Assembly: GCF_945277285.1 (NCBI RefSeq)
Contig: NZ_CALYPR010000001.1
Location: 930,001-994,000 of the forward strand
Length of the DNA: 64,000 nt
Direction: 5' to 3'
DNA from: an uncultured Bartonella sp.
GTDB taxonomy: Bacteria > Pseudomonadota > Alphaproteobacteria > Rhizobiales > Rhizobiaceae
The notes under the pieces were generated by a model. The model did not search any database. It saw only the letters and a program-made list of their open reading frames with translations, and was not told where the DNA came from. The translations under genes were made by a program, and so were the position numbers. Numbering within the stretch: the first letter of the stretch is position 1; each line of letters begins with the position of its first letter. Positions 21,082-30,463 of the stretch are shown here, one piece after another.

Positions 21082-21420
21082 CTTAAACGGGTAACACACG
21101 AATGAAAATTCCGCCCGTTTAATCTGTCGAATGAAAAAAGCTGTTCGATGGTATTTCGTTGGCGTGTGCCAGCGGCTACAAAATTACCAAGAAACGGATA
21201 AGCCGATTGGCATTTCACCCCTCCATTCAACAAATAGCTATTTCCGAAAAGTCAGTTTTTTGAAATACCTGACAGCGATAGCCTATCTTTTTGGTGCTTT
21301 TTCTTCATAATTTTTAATAAGCTGGAAGTAGATTAGACGATTTTTTCCTTTGCAGCCTTTTGACAAAGTTATTTTTGGCAGCTGTTTTTAATAGTGCCAT
21401 GAAAGAAAAGTGAATGTTCT

Positions 21421-22581
21421 TCAAGCTAGTCGGCTTATAATATAATTCAAAACCATACGGCCTTGCTGCGTAGCGCAGATACGACTATTGCCCGACATTT
21501 CAATAAGGCCTTGTTGTTGCAAGTTAAAAACTGCTTGTTGATTAAGACCATGTTGGGCCAACGCCTCATAGCGGGCCAGATCAAGCCCTTCTTTGAGTCT
21601 TAATCCCATCAACACCATTTCTTCAGCCTGTTCGACACGCGTTAAATATTCTTCTTCGACAATGCCATGCCCTTGGTGTTCAACCAGTTCCAGCCAGCGC
21701 TCCGGATTTTTTTCGGTCATTGTCACCAACCGCCTATCAACAGAGCCATTATTTGCAACCGGCAAAAATCTGCCATGAGCCCCCGGGCCGATACCGACAT
21801 ATTGCTGGTAGCGCCAATAAATAAGATTGTGGCGGCATTGCGCATCCGCCGCGGCATGGTTGGAAATTTCATAAGCAGGAAGTCGGTGTTCTTCAGTTAC
21901 TTCCTGGGTAAGCTCGTAAAGATCGGCACTTAATTCGGGTTCCGGCATTTTAAGTTTACCGGCTTTATAAAGCCGGTTAAAACTGGTACCTTCCTCAATA
22001 GTCAATTGATAAAGCGACAGGTGGTCTTCCGCCAGCCGGATAGCCTCTTCAAGTTCGCTTTTCCATGATTGCAGTGTCTGGTTGGGTCGTGCATAAATCA
22101 AATCGAAAGAAAGCCGCGGAAAAATCTTGCGGGCAAGTTCAATTGCATAACGCGCCTGTTGGACATTATGGATCCGTCCCAATCGCCTCAATTCACCATC
22201 GTCCAACGATTGGACCCCCAGAGAAAGCCGGTTGACACCCGCGCTGCGGTAACCGCGGAAGCGATCAGCTTCGACGCTTGAAGGATTGGCTTCCATGGTG
22301 ATTTCGGCGTCTTCTGCAATTGGCCAGCAGCGGTTGATATTGTCTAACAGTGTCTGGACTGTTTTTGGCGACATCAATGATGGCGTACCACCACCAATAA
22401 ATACAGTTGTTGCCGGATGAGGCCCTGTCCATTCACGCACAGTTGCCATTTCACGGGCAAAAGCTTGCGCAAACCGCTCCTCATCCACCCCTTTCAAACG
22501 TACATGGGAATTAAAGTCGCAGTAAGGACATTTGGCGGCACAAAATGGCCAATGGACATAAATACCGAAGGGTTCGTCCAT
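21421..22581 (-). CDS. hemW: Radical SAM heme chaperone HemW
   Basis: 386-residue radical SAM protein, once annotated as oxygen-independent coproporphyrinogen oxidase, now known as a heme carrier. The iron-sulfur motif CAAKCPYC lies at residues 14-21, followed by FIGGGTPSL near 75, EANPSSVE near 112 and GVQSLDD near 133. It lacks the extra N-terminal sequence of true HemN. Start ATG 22581 overlaps the rdgB stop by one base (TGATG); a longer open frame upstream only shadows rdgB. Part of rph-rdgB-hemW, conserved in Rhizobiales. Confidence 0.95.
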   Translation of the reverse strand: MDEPFGIYVHWPFCAAKCPYCDFNSHVRLKGVDEERFAQAFAREMATVREWTGPHPATTVFIGGGTPSLMSPKTVQTLLDNINRCWPIAEDAEITMEANPSSVEADRFRGYRSAGVNRLSLGVQSLDDGELRRLGRIHNVQQARYAIELARKIFPRLSFDLIYARPNQTLQSWKSELEEAIRLAEDHLSLYQLTIEEGTSFNRLYKAGKLKMPEPELSADLYELTQEVTEEHRLPAYEISNHAAADAQCRHNLIYWRYQQYVGIGPGAHGRFLPVANNGSVDRRLVTMTEKNPERWLELVEHQGHGIVEEEYLTRVEQAEEMVLMGLRLKEGLDLARYEALAQHGLNQQAVFNLQQQGLIEMSGNSRICATQQGRMVLNYIISRLA

Positions 22582-23225
22582 CAGCTTTGCAATATTGTTT
22601 CGGCAAATTGTTTGAAAGCTCGTGCACGATGTGACAAAGCCTGTTTGTCGCCGAGTTTCCAGCCATGCTTTTCTTGCGCCGTCATCTCTCCAAATGTTTT
22701 GTCGTAACCTTCCGGCTGAAACATCGGGTCGAAGCCGAAACCATCCTTGCCACGCGGCGGCCAAACCAATATGCCTTCAATTTCGCCACGAAAATATTCG
22801 GCGTGGCCATCCGGCCAGGCAAGGCAAAGCACTGAAACAAAGCGACCATGACGTTTATCCGGCGTTGCCGCATCTTTCTTTTCCAATGCATCCTCAACCT
22901 TTTGCATCGCTTTATTGAAATCGCGGTGGCCATCCGGTTCAGTTGCCCAATCAGCGGTATAAACGCCCGGCGCCTTATCCAACGCATCTGCTTCCAACCC
23001 CGAATCATCTGACAGAGCCGGAAGTCCCGTTGATTTTGCAGCAAAATAAGCTTTGATATAGGCGTTTTCTTCAAATGTTGTGCCGGTTTCTTCAGGTTCT
23101 TTAAGTCCCAATTCGCCCGCCGATGTGGTTTCAAAACCAAACGGGCCGATAAGATCAGCTATCTCCTTGAGTTTTCCTGCATTGTGAGTTGCCACAACGA
23201 GCTTTCTACCTTCAAGCTTTCTCAT
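22581..23225 (-). CDS. rdgB: Non-canonical purine NTP pyrophosphatase (RdgB/HAM1)
   Basis: 214-residue house-cleaning enzyme hydrolysing dITP, ITP and XTP to monophosphates. The N-terminal substrate motif is [13 protein letters not shown] at about residues 9-21; the metal-binding [11 protein letters not shown] is near 70; FGFDPMF near 155 and HRARAF near the end are family-typical. AAAGGC precedes the ATG. It starts 12 nt after rph and overlaps hemW by one base. Confidence 0.96.
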   Translation of the reverse strand: MRKLEGRKLVVATHNAGKLKEIADLIGPFGFETTSAGELGLKEPEETGTTFEENAYIKAYFAAKSTGLPALSDDSGLEADALDKAPGVYTADWATEPDGHRDFNKAMQKVEDALEKKDAATPDKRHGRFVSVLCLAWPDGHAEYFRGEIEGILVWPPRGKDGFGFDPMFQPEGYDKTFGEMTAQEKHGWKLGDKQALSHRARAFKQFAETILQS

Positions 23226-23237
23226 TGGTAATGCCTT

Positions 23238-23957
23238 TTAGGATGCAACGACTTTTTTCTGCAGTTCGATAAGATCATGAATGCCGCTTTTGGCAAGGGC
23301 CATCAAAGTTGAAAATTGCTCTTCACTGAACGGATCACCTTCTGCTGTACCTTGAATTTCGACGATACCACCTTTACCAGTCATAACAAAATTGGCATCA
23401 GTTTCAGCATTGGAATCTTCAGCATAATCAAGATCGAGAACAGGTGTTTTCTGATAAATGCCGCAGGAAATTGCCGCAACATGGTCTTTCAAAACTTTGC
23501 TACGCAATACCATCTGGCGGGTTTCCATGAAGCCCAGACAATCATATAATGCAACCCATGCGCCGGTAATTGAAGCGGTACGTGTTCCGCCATCAGCCTG
23601 AATCACATCGCAATCAATGGTGATTTGCATTTCACCCAAAGCTTTTAGATCAACGACCGAACGTAGCGAGCGGCCAATAAGGCGCTGGATTTCCATGGTG
23701 CGTCCACCTTGTTTGCCGGAAGCGGCCTCACGACGCATTCTTTCGCCCGTTGAACGAGGCAACATACCATATTCCGCTGTTACCCAACCTTTGCCGGAAT
23801 TACGCATCCAATTGGGGACACGTTCTTCAAGACTTGCGGTACATAACACGTGGGTATCACCGAATTTAACCAGACATGATCCTTCAGCATGTTTGTTAAC
23901 ATGGCGTTCAAACGAAACAGCGCGCATCTCATTGCTAGCACGATTGGACGGACGCAT
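23238..23957 (-). CDS. rph: Ribonuclease PH
   Basis: 239-residue phosphorolytic 3' exoribonuclease that trims tRNA precursors. The start at 23957 ([12 protein letters not shown]) has AAGGAAA upstream; an earlier in-frame codon would run into the divergent hrcA promoter. Core motifs: [16 protein letters not shown] near residue 30, [15 protein letters not shown] near 65, [10 protein letters not shown] near 98 and [18 protein letters not shown] near 120. First gene of rph-rdgB-hemW; divergent from hrcA across 108 nt. Confidence 0.97.
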   Translation of the reverse strand: MRPSNRASNEMRAVSFERHVNKHAEGSCLVKFGDTHVLCTASLEERVPNWMRNSGKGWVTAEYGMLPRSTGERMRREAASGKQGGRTMEIQRLIGRSLRSVVDLKALGEMQITIDCDVIQADGGTRTASITGAWVALYDCLGFMETRQMVLRSKVLKDHVAAISCGIYQKTPVLDLDYAEDSNAETDANFVMTGKGGIVEIQGTAEGDPFSEEQFSTLMALAKSGIHDLIELQKKVVAS

Positions 23958-24065
23958 AAATTTTCCTTTCAGTGACGTATTGTTTTCTAGCTTCTTTAGA
24001 CCATTTGACCCGCCTTTGGCAAAACTTATATAGAAGAAACAGAATTCTTTAATTGAAGGAATATA

Positions 24066-25136
24066 ATGAAACACGCCATGATACCGGACGAACTCAAAAA
24101 GCTCGATGAAAGGTCACGCGATATTTTCAGGCGTATTGTCGAAACATATCTTAATGAAGGTGACCCGGTAGGATCGGCTAATCTGTCAAGACAATTGCCA
24201 CAAAGCCTTTCTCCTGCCACCATCCGCACAATAATGAGCGATCTTGAACATCTTGGTCTCATCTATTCGCCGCATATTTCTGCTGGCCGTATGCCAACGC
24301 AGTCCGGTTTGCGATTTTTTGTCGATGCGTTCATCGAGGTTGGTGATCTTCCTCATGAAGAACGCAAAACAATCGAAGCACAGGTTGAAGAAGCAGGCCA
24401 CGCCCAGTCGGTTGAACAATTTTTAACCGGTGCAAGCCAGATTTTATCAGGCCTTTCTCGTGGAGCCGGCCTTGTCCTTGCCACAAAAAATGAAGGAACA
24501 CTCAAACATATCGAATTTGTCCGCCTTGATTCGTCACGTGCTATGGCTGTTCTCGTCACACAAAATGGTGATGTGGAAAACCGCATTGTAAGCTTACCCG
24601 AAGGCGTGACCCTATCGCAATTGAGTGAGGCGACAAATTTTCTCAATGCCCATATTCAGGGACGGACTTTGAGCGAAGCAAAAGCCGAAATTTCGCGGCA
24701 GAAAGACGAAACCAAGGCAGCCCTTGACGAACTTTCGCAACATCTCGTTGATGCAGGACTAGCCGTCTGGGGGGGTGAAGATGAAGGGCGCAAAACCCAG
24801 CTCATTGTGCGCGGCCGAGGCAATCTATTGGAAGATGTCAAAGCCGCAGAAGACATTGAACGTTTACGCCATCTTTTTGATGACCTCGAGACACGTGAAA
24901 GCATGATGCAACTTCTCGAGCTTGCCGAAGAAGGCTCGGGCGTGCGCATTTTTATCGGTTCTGAAAACAAGCTTTTTTCGCTGTCCGGTTCCTCGCTCAT
25001 TGTTGCGCCCTATTGCGATTCAAACCAGCATGTCCTTGGTGCACTTGGTGTCATCGGGCCAACGAGGCTCAATTATGCGCGTATCGTGCCAATGGTCGAC
25101 TATACCGCCCAGCTTGTTTCACGTCTTCTTAAATGA
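24066..25136 (+). CDS. hrcA: Heat-inducible transcription repressor HrcA
   Basis: 356-residue repressor of chaperone genes that binds CIRCE elements. The N-terminal winged helix has [21 protein letters not shown] and [16 protein letters not shown] (about residues 15-60), then [18 protein letters not shown] near 75. The GAF-like sensor and dimer interface follow. GAAGGA precedes ATG. In Rhizobiales hrcA normally sits next to grpE; here four other genes lie between. I saw no complete CIRCE sequence in the window. Confidence 0.96.
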   Translation: MKHAMIPDELKKLDERSRDIFRRIVETYLNEGDPVGSANLSRQLPQSLSPATIRTIMSDLEHLGLIYSPHISAGRMPTQSGLRFFVDAFIEVGDLPHEERKTIEAQVEEAGHAQSVEQFLTGASQILSGLSRGAGLVLATKNEGTLKHIEFVRLDSSRAMAVLVTQNGDVENRIVSLPEGVTLSQLSEATNFLNAHIQGRTLSEAKAEISRQKDETKAALDELSQHLVDAGLAVWGGEDEGRKTQLIVRGRGNLLEDVKAAEDIERLRHLFDDLETRESMMQLLELAEEGSGVRIFIGSENKLFSLSGSSLIVAPYCDSNQHVLGALGVIGPTRLNYARIVPMVDYTAQLVSRLLK

Positions 25137-25275
25137 CTGCAAGTGACAAAGCCTATAGCTTCCTTTGCTCTTATCATTTAGAGATAGAAGAGATACGGGA
25201 TAGAATTGAAATCATTATTGCGCCTTTTTTACCGGATTTCTATTCATGCAGAAGGCAGCAGAAAGAGCATCCTAT

Positions 25276-26346
25276 ATGAAAGCAACTTTTCTTCACTTTG
25301 TTGTTTTACTGAGTGCCTTGCTATTGTCGCCGATATCGGTATTTGCCGAGTCAACGAATTTTGTTCTTGCACTGGCCCGCAGTACAACAACGCCGGCAGA
25401 AGAAACATTTACCTATGCCATTCCAAAACAGCTCGGCTATTTTCACGAAGAAAATATCGCCCCCTCGCTACTTTATACAGATGGCTCGACATCCGCCTTA
25501 CAAGCCGTTGCAACCGGATCAGCTGATATTGCCTATGCTTCTTCAGTCAATATTGCAGCGGCAATAGACAAAGGCGTGCCGTTAAAGGCATTTGCCGGAA
25601 TAACGATTAAATGGCCTTATTTTATCGGTGTTCCGAAAGGTTCACCTATTCGTTCTATAGCCGATCTTAAAGGCAAACGCATTGGCGTAATCAGCCTTGC
25701 TTCGGCATCTTACGCGGATTTACGGGCTAATCTGAAACTCGCAGGCTTATCAGAAAAGGATGTCACAATTGTACCTGTCGGCGCGGGCGCACGTGCGGCG
25801 GCGGCCCTTAATTCCGGCGATATTGATGCGGTCGATAGTTATTCTGACAGTTTTACAATCATGCGCCAGAACGGGTTTGAATTCAATCTTTTACAGCGTC
25901 CCGAGGAGATGAATAGGCTTTTCAGTGTAACCATGGTAACCAGCAAAAAAATATTTGATGAAAAACCCCATCAACTTGCCGCCTTTGCACGTGCTGCCTA
26001 TAAAGGCATGATTTACACCAGACTTTATCCTGAAAGTGCCTTGCAGTTTGTCTTTAAAGAGTTTCCCGAACTTGGTGGTAGCAATAATCCAACGGGAAAT
26101 AACGCAGAAAACATTGCCGAAGCCATGACCATTGCACTTGGCGATTCGATTCCTACTGACAAGCCGGATCCGGCGACATGGGGGAAATGGCTTGATATTC
26201 CAATTGAACGCTGGCAAGCAGTTTTATCTTTTGCTCACGAAACAGGTTCAACCGAACGCCTACTTGCTGTAAAGGACGTTTGGAACAATTCCTTAATGCC
26301 AGAAATTTATAATTTCGACATTAAGACAATTGTTAAAAAGCAATAA
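25276..26346 (+). CDS. ABC transporter substrate-binding protein (NMT1/SsuA-like)
   Basis: 356-residue periplasmic binding protein with a Sec signal peptide (hydrophobic core about residues 5-22, cleavage likely after VFAES). The mature part has GSTSALQAVATGSADIAYA near residue 75 and DLKGKRIGVISLASASYADL near 130, typical of the NitT/TauT and NMT1 group. ATG 25276 is preferred because AGAAAGAG precedes it and it starts the signal peptide cleanly; ATG 25246 has no ribosome site. Followed by ATPase and permease genes. The substrate (taurine, sulfonate, nitrate, pyrimidine and riboflavin relatives are all known) cannot be told. Confidence 0.88.
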   Translation: MKATFLHFVVLLSALLLSPISVFAESTNFVLALARSTTTPAEETFTYAIPKQLGYFHEENIAPSLLYTDGSTSALQAVATGSADIAYASSVNIAAAIDKGVPLKAFAGITIKWPYFIGVPKGSPIRSIADLKGKRIGVISLASASYADLRANLKLAGLSEKDVTIVPVGAGARAAAALNSGDIDAVDSYSDSFTIMRQNGFEFNLLQRPEEMNRLFSVTMVTSKKIFDEKPHQLAAFARAAYKGMIYTRLYPESALQFVFKEFPELGGSNNPTGNNAENIAEAMTIALGDSIPTDKPDPATWGKWLDIPIERWQAVLSFAHETGSTERLLAVKDVWNNSLMPEIYNFDIKTIVKKQ

Positions 26347-26395
26347 CCCGTTTAAAGCAAAGATTATCGCGCCGTGAAGGATTGAGAAAACACCT

Positions 26396-27178
26396 ATGCC
26401 GTCTGTCAAAAAGCCCCTTATTATTATCAAGGGATTGCACAAAAGCTATGCAAGCAAAAAGGACGGCATGATTGATGCGTTGAAAGATGTCAATCTGCAA
26501 ATCGCTGAAGGCGAATTTGTTGCGCTTGTCGGACCGTCCGGCTGTGGCAAAACAACCTTGCTCAAAATTCTTGCCGGGCTTGTCGACGATTTCGCCGGAA
26601 CAGTGACACTCAATGATGTTGCTGTCACCCGTCCTTCAGCCGAAGTCGGTTTTGTCTTTCAGGAACCGACTTTGCTTCCATGGCGTACTATCTTGCAAAA
26701 TATCTTGTTGCCGGTCGAGCTCATGCATCTCGACAAAAAGCATTATCATGACCGCGCGCTCATGCTCATGGAAACAGTTGGGCTTAAAGGTTTCGAAAAT
26801 AAATTGCCCAACGAACTTTCCGGCGGAATGCGCCAGCGTGCCGGCATTTGCCGTGCCCTCATCCGCGACCCTAAAGTGTTGTTGATGGATGAACCGTTTG
26901 GTGCACTTGATGCGATGACGCGTGAACTTTTAAATAGCGAGTTGCAAAATATCTGGATCAAAAGCCAGAAAACCGTGCTTTTTGTTACCCACTCGATTCC
27001 CGAAGCGGTGTTTCTTGCCGACAAGGTGGTAGTGATGAGTGCGCGTCCTGGACATATTGAAGAGATTGTCGATGTCAAACTTGACCGTCCGCGCGAACTT
27101 CAGGAATTGACCGATAAAAAAGTTGGAAAAATTTTAGAGCAAATCCGACAATATTTTAAAAATTTTAGTATCAATTAG
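26396..27178 (+). CDS. ABC transporter ATP-binding protein (NitT/TauT type)
   Basis: 260-residue ATPase. Walker A GPSGCGKTT at about residues 44-52, Q-loop VFQEPTLLPW near 85, signature LSGGMRQR near 141, Walker B VLLMDEPFGALD near 162 and switch histidine in LFVTHSIPEA near 197. The sequence matches SsuB/TauB-like subunits, which pair with the single permease encoded next. AAGGA stands about 14 nt before ATG. Second gene of the importer operon. Confidence 0.95.
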   Translation: MPSVKKPLIIIKGLHKSYASKKDGMIDALKDVNLQIAEGEFVALVGPSGCGKTTLLKILAGLVDDFAGTVTLNDVAVTRPSAEVGFVFQEPTLLPWRTILQNILLPVELMHLDKKHYHDRALMLMETVGLKGFENKLPNELSGGMRQRAGICRALIRDPKVLLMDEPFGALDAMTRELLNSELQNIWIKSQKTVLFVTHSIPEAVFLADKVVVMSARPGHIEEIVDVKLDRPRELQELTDKKVGKILEQIRQYFKNFSIN

Positions 27179-27245
27179 CAATCGGCCGTTGCATATCGGT
27201 CAAAGCCAAACCGTAACGGTTGGCAAAGAACAAGAAAGGCTGGCA

Positions 27246-28013
27246 ATGTTTAAAAATGAAAAAACGCTTCAAGCTTTGCTTGTTGTTGTTGTTTTTATTC
27301 TTGTTGTCGGTTTTTGGGAATTGTCTGTTTGGCTATGGCAGGTTCCAGCCTATCTCCTGCCGCCGCCCAGTCTCATTTTTTCCCAGCTCGTCCGCTTGCT
27401 GCAATCATCGATGTTCTGGGACAATCTTTGTGTCACGATGGTGGAAGTTCTACTTGGCTACATTTGTGGTATGGTTCTTGCCGCAATCCTCGGTATTGCT
27501 ATTTCGCAAGTGCGGGTATTCCAGCTTGCTCTTCTGCCTTATATTATCGCTTTCCAGACAATTCCGACGGTTGCTCTTGCGCCAATTTTTCTGCAATGGT
27601 TCGGTTATGGCATTGCATCAAAAATTGTTATGGCTGCCCTTATCTCGTTTTTTCCAATGCTGATAAATGTTATTGCCGGTTTACAATCGGCAGGACGTGA
27701 CGAAATACAGATGCTCAAGGCATTTGGAGCCAATGAAGTGCAGATCTTGTTGAAAGTTAAATTTCCTGCTTCTCTCCCCTTTGTTTTTGCCGGTCTTAGC
27801 CTTGGTATTATTTTTGCCCTTATAGGAGCGATTGTTGCCGAATTTATCGGCGCGCAAAATGGCTTGGGCAAAATGCTGATGCAATTTAACGAACAATTCA
27901 ACATCGCCGGACAATTTGCCATTCTTGTCATATTGGCCCTTATTGGCGTTATCATGCATTTGATTGTCGGTTTTGCAAAACAAAGAATTATTTTTTGGGC
28001 AGGCCAAAAATAG
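27246..28013 (+). CDS. ABC transporter permease (NitT/TauT type)
   Basis: 255-residue inner-membrane permease with about six transmembrane segments. N-terminal QVPAYLLPPPS is the family's periplasmic entry motif; the EAA loop reads DEIQMLKAFGANEVQILLKVKFPASLP near residue 165 and contacts the ATPase. ATG 27246 has AGAAAGG 7 nt upstream; an earlier TTG gives a non-hydrophobic extension. Completes the binding-protein/ATPase/permease set. Confidence 0.93.
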   Translation: MFKNEKTLQALLVVVVFILVVGFWELSVWLWQVPAYLLPPPSLIFSQLVRLLQSSMFWDNLCVTMVEVLLGYICGMVLAAILGIAISQVRVFQLALLPYIIAFQTIPTVALAPIFLQWFGYGIASKIVMAALISFFPMLINVIAGLQSAGRDEIQMLKAFGANEVQILLKVKFPASLPFVFAGLSLGIIFALIGAIVAEFIGAQNGLGKMLMQFNEQFNIAGQFAILVILALIGVIMHLIVGFAKQRIIFWAGQK

Positions 28014-28200
28014 CATATTTCCCGGCTATCATCCGATAACATATGCACTCAAAAATTGTTATAGGAAACAGCAAACAGCCAAAGTATTTTGTTCCTTTTG
28101 AGGACATTGCGGGAAAAATATGTCGTAGAATTTGAAAAAAACGTTTTGACGCATAATTTGAGAGAAGAGAACTTTCTTTTATGTCGAAGTTGCGTTAGAT

Positions 28201-28224
28201 ACTCTTAGAAACGCTCTAAAGAGT
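28201..28224. repeat. Small hairpin in the permease-hemC gap
   Basis: In the 253-nt gap before hemC, ACTCTTAGA and TCTAAAGAGT pair as a 9-bp stem with one bulged A. There is no T-run beside it, so it is not a clear terminator; it could be a weak operator. Nothing else stands out in this gap. Confidence 0.25.
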
Positions 28225-28266
28225 GATGAGTTTAATTGTTAGTATTTATGGAATAGGCTTAGAGTT

Positions 28267-29220
28267 ATGCGAATTAGGCTTGGAACACGGAAAAGTGCGT
28301 TAGCGCGCGTGCAAGCAGAAAGTGTCGCTAAGCTTTTGCGAGGGCTTGATCCTACTTTGACAGTCGAGACGGTATTGCTTGGCTGTGTGGGTGACAAAGA
28401 TAAGCGCACCAGTTTTCAGGATATCGGTAATGTTGGTGTTTTTACCAAAAGTGGTGAAGAGGCTTTATTGAACAGGGAAGTGGATGTGGTCGTTCATTCC
28501 CTCAAAGATTTGCCGACAGAACAACCAGAGGGGCTTGTTCTTGCATCGGTACCTAAGCGCGAAGATCCGCGCGATGTCCTTTGTGGTTTAAGATTCGACG
28601 ATATTCGCAGCAATCATCATAAAATTGGTACCGGTTCGATTCGCCGCGCCGCCCAGCTCAGATCGTTTTTTCCCGATATCGAAATTGTACCGGTTCGTGG
28701 CAACGTTCCGCCAAGATTGCGCCGCGCCGTTGACAAGAACGGCATTGATGCAACAATTCTTGCTGCTGCAGGTTTGAAGCGGCTTGGCCTTTTTGAAGAA
28801 GACATGGAATGTCTTAATCCGCAAATATTTCCCTATGCTGTTGCTCAGGGTGCCTTGGGTATAGAATGTCGGCAAGGTGACAGGGATATCATCCGGCTTC
28901 TGAAGGCAATCGAATGCAAGAAATCGCGGGCAGAAACAGATGCCGAGCGCTCTTTGATGAAATATCTTAATGCCGGGTGCAACCTTCCTGTTGGCGTTTG
29001 TTCGACGTGGAAAAATACCATGCTTTATATGAAAGCAACAGTAACAGGTGTTGACGGGCTGAAGCAAGTTGTCGACTACGCTACCACCTGCACTTACGGT
29101 GTGGAAGAAATGGGCAAAGTTCTGGCTGAACGGTTATTGGATAAAGGTGCTGGCGAACTTCTTCGTGCCTGCACTGCCAATAGCGATAAAAAAAAGGTTG
29201 AGAGCCTGTTGAAGGCTTAA
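28267..29220 (+). CDS. hemC: Porphobilinogen deaminase (hydroxymethylbilane synthase), atypical
   Basis: 317-residue enzyme that polymerises four porphobilinogens into hydroxymethylbilane. Catalytic features are kept: GTRKSALARVQ near residue 6, HSLKDLP near 79 with the catalytic aspartate, SIRRAAQL near 126, RGNVPPRLRR near 143 and the dipyrromethane-cofactor cysteine in AGCNLPVG near 240. The sequence departs from usual alphaproteobacterial HemC: FTKSGEEALL replaces FTKE(L/I)E, GCVGDKDK replaces the T-x-GD motif, and overall it recalls planctomycete or eukaryote-type enzymes. It is not next to hemD or other heme genes. Either a transferred or paralogous copy; activity is likely but not certain. 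Confidence 0.85.
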   Translation: MRIRLGTRKSALARVQAESVAKLLRGLDPTLTVETVLLGCVGDKDKRTSFQDIGNVGVFTKSGEEALLNREVDVVVHSLKDLPTEQPEGLVLASVPKREDPRDVLCGLRFDDIRSNHHKIGTGSIRRAAQLRSFFPDIEIVPVRGNVPPRLRRAVDKNGIDATILAAAGLKRLGLFEEDMECLNPQIFPYAVAQGALGIECRQGDRDIIRLLKAIECKKSRAETDAERSLMKYLNAGCNLPVGVCSTWKNTMLYMKATVTGVDGLKQVVDYATTCTYGVEEMGKVLAERLLDKGAGELLRACTANSDKKKVESLLKA

Positions 29221-29309
29221 CTCACATCGATTTTTCATTCGGCCCATTCAATTGTCGTTTAAAAAAACGCGTTAGCGAAAGCATTTAGGCTTCGTTTTGC
29301 GGTTTGCCT

Positions 29310-29338
29310 CTTGATTTTTCTGGCTAAAATTTCGATAT
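29310..29338 (+). promoter_or_regulatory. Possible grpE promoter
   Basis: CTTGAT (29310-29315) and CGATAT (29333-29338) stand 17 nt apart, about 40 nt before the grpE start. The -35 fits either a housekeeping or an RpoH-like promoter (alphaproteobacterial RpoH sites begin CTTG). Only the spacing and hexamers support it. Confidence 0.3.
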
Positions 29339-29375
29339 CGGATTTAACAGTGTATTATCGAGAAGTGGGAATTCT

Positions 29376-30062
29376 ATGTCTGAAGAAAAAAACAAATCTG
29401 ATAAAAACGATATTGAAAATCGCGATTTGAAAAATCCGGCCGATCGAGATGCATTAAAACGCGCGGCCGATGATTTCTTGAAACAACGCAAAGAAGAAGC
29501 AAAAGCCGAAGTAGAACAAGATCAAGTTGCTGACGAGGGTGCTGATCCGGTTGCTGCTATGGAAGCTGAAAATGAAGAGCTGAAAGATCAGGTTTTGCGC
29601 CTAGCTGCCGAAATGGAAAATCTGCGCCGGCGTACAGCACGTGATGTTGCGGATGCGCGCGCCTATTCGGTCGCCAATTTTGCCCGTGACATGCTACAGG
29701 TTTCAGACAATCTCAACCGTGCTTTGCAAGCAATTCCCGAAGGTGCGCGTGAAAATGACGCCGGGTTGAATGCCTTGGCGGAAGGCGTCGAGATGACCGA
29801 GCGGGCAATGATGGCGGCTTTGGAGCGCAATGGCGTCAAGAAAATCGAACCGGAAGGACAAAAATTCGATCCGAATTTCCATCAAGCAATGTTTGAAATT
29901 CCCAACACAGAAGTTCCAAGCAATACAGTGCAACAGGTGGTGCAGGCTGGCTATGTTATTGGTGACCGTGTCTTGCGTCCGGCTATGGTTGGTGTTGCCA
30001 AAGGTGGACCGAAAGAAACAGCCGAAAAAACCGATTCGCCCAGCGAAAAAAAAGCCGAATAA
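29376..30062 (+). CDS. grpE: Nucleotide exchange factor GrpE
   Basis: 228-residue cochaperone that releases ADP from DnaK. The charged N-terminal third forms a long coiled coil (about residues 60-105, with [18 protein letters not shown]); the C-terminal beta domain has [25 protein letters not shown] and [17 protein letters not shown], the GrpE signature. Alone after hemC with its own probable promoter and a strong terminator 73 nt downstream. Confidence 0.97.
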   Translation: MSEEKNKSDKNDIENRDLKNPADRDALKRAADDFLKQRKEEAKAEVEQDQVADEGADPVAAMEAENEELKDQVLRLAAEMENLRRRTARDVADARAYSVANFARDMLQVSDNLNRALQAIPEGARENDAGLNALAEGVEMTERAMMAALERNGVKKIEPEGQKFDPNFHQAMFEIPNTEVPSNTVQQVVQAGYVIGDRVLRPAMVGVAKGGPKETAEKTDSPSEKKAE

Positions 30063-30134
30063 TCTCTGCTTAAATTTTTTTCATTTAAATAATAAGATAA
30101 ATTGATTTCAGCAGATAATCGGGCGAAATAATGA

Positions 30135-30160
30135 AGGCGGGTTTTACCCGCCTATTTTTT
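30135..30160 (+). terminator. grpE intrinsic terminator
   Basis: AGGCGGGT (30135-30142), a 3-nt loop, ACCCGCCT (30146-30153), then ATTTTTT: an 8-bp perfect stem with T-run. The rest of 30063-30463 holds nothing recognisable. Confidence 0.9.
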
Positions 30161-30463
30161 AACTCAATTATTTTCGCCAGCCTTTACAGGTCGATAAGCT
30201 CAGAAAGCTCTCTACTTCCGATAAACAAGTGAGTAAAATGCTTTTAATCATCAATGGGCTTCTTGCAAGCAAGTTTCAAAACTGTGCTGATCTTTTTCTA
30301 AATTGTTGATCAAATGAGACTGACACAGCAAAAGAGGATTGGCTGAAAGAAACCAAGTTTTGGATAAGTGGTAAAGGAAGCTTTTTCCTCCATTTGCCTA
30401 TCCGGTTTTAAAAGCAAAATTTCATATCATTCATTTTGTAGGAACGATTGCCACGCTTTCAGG

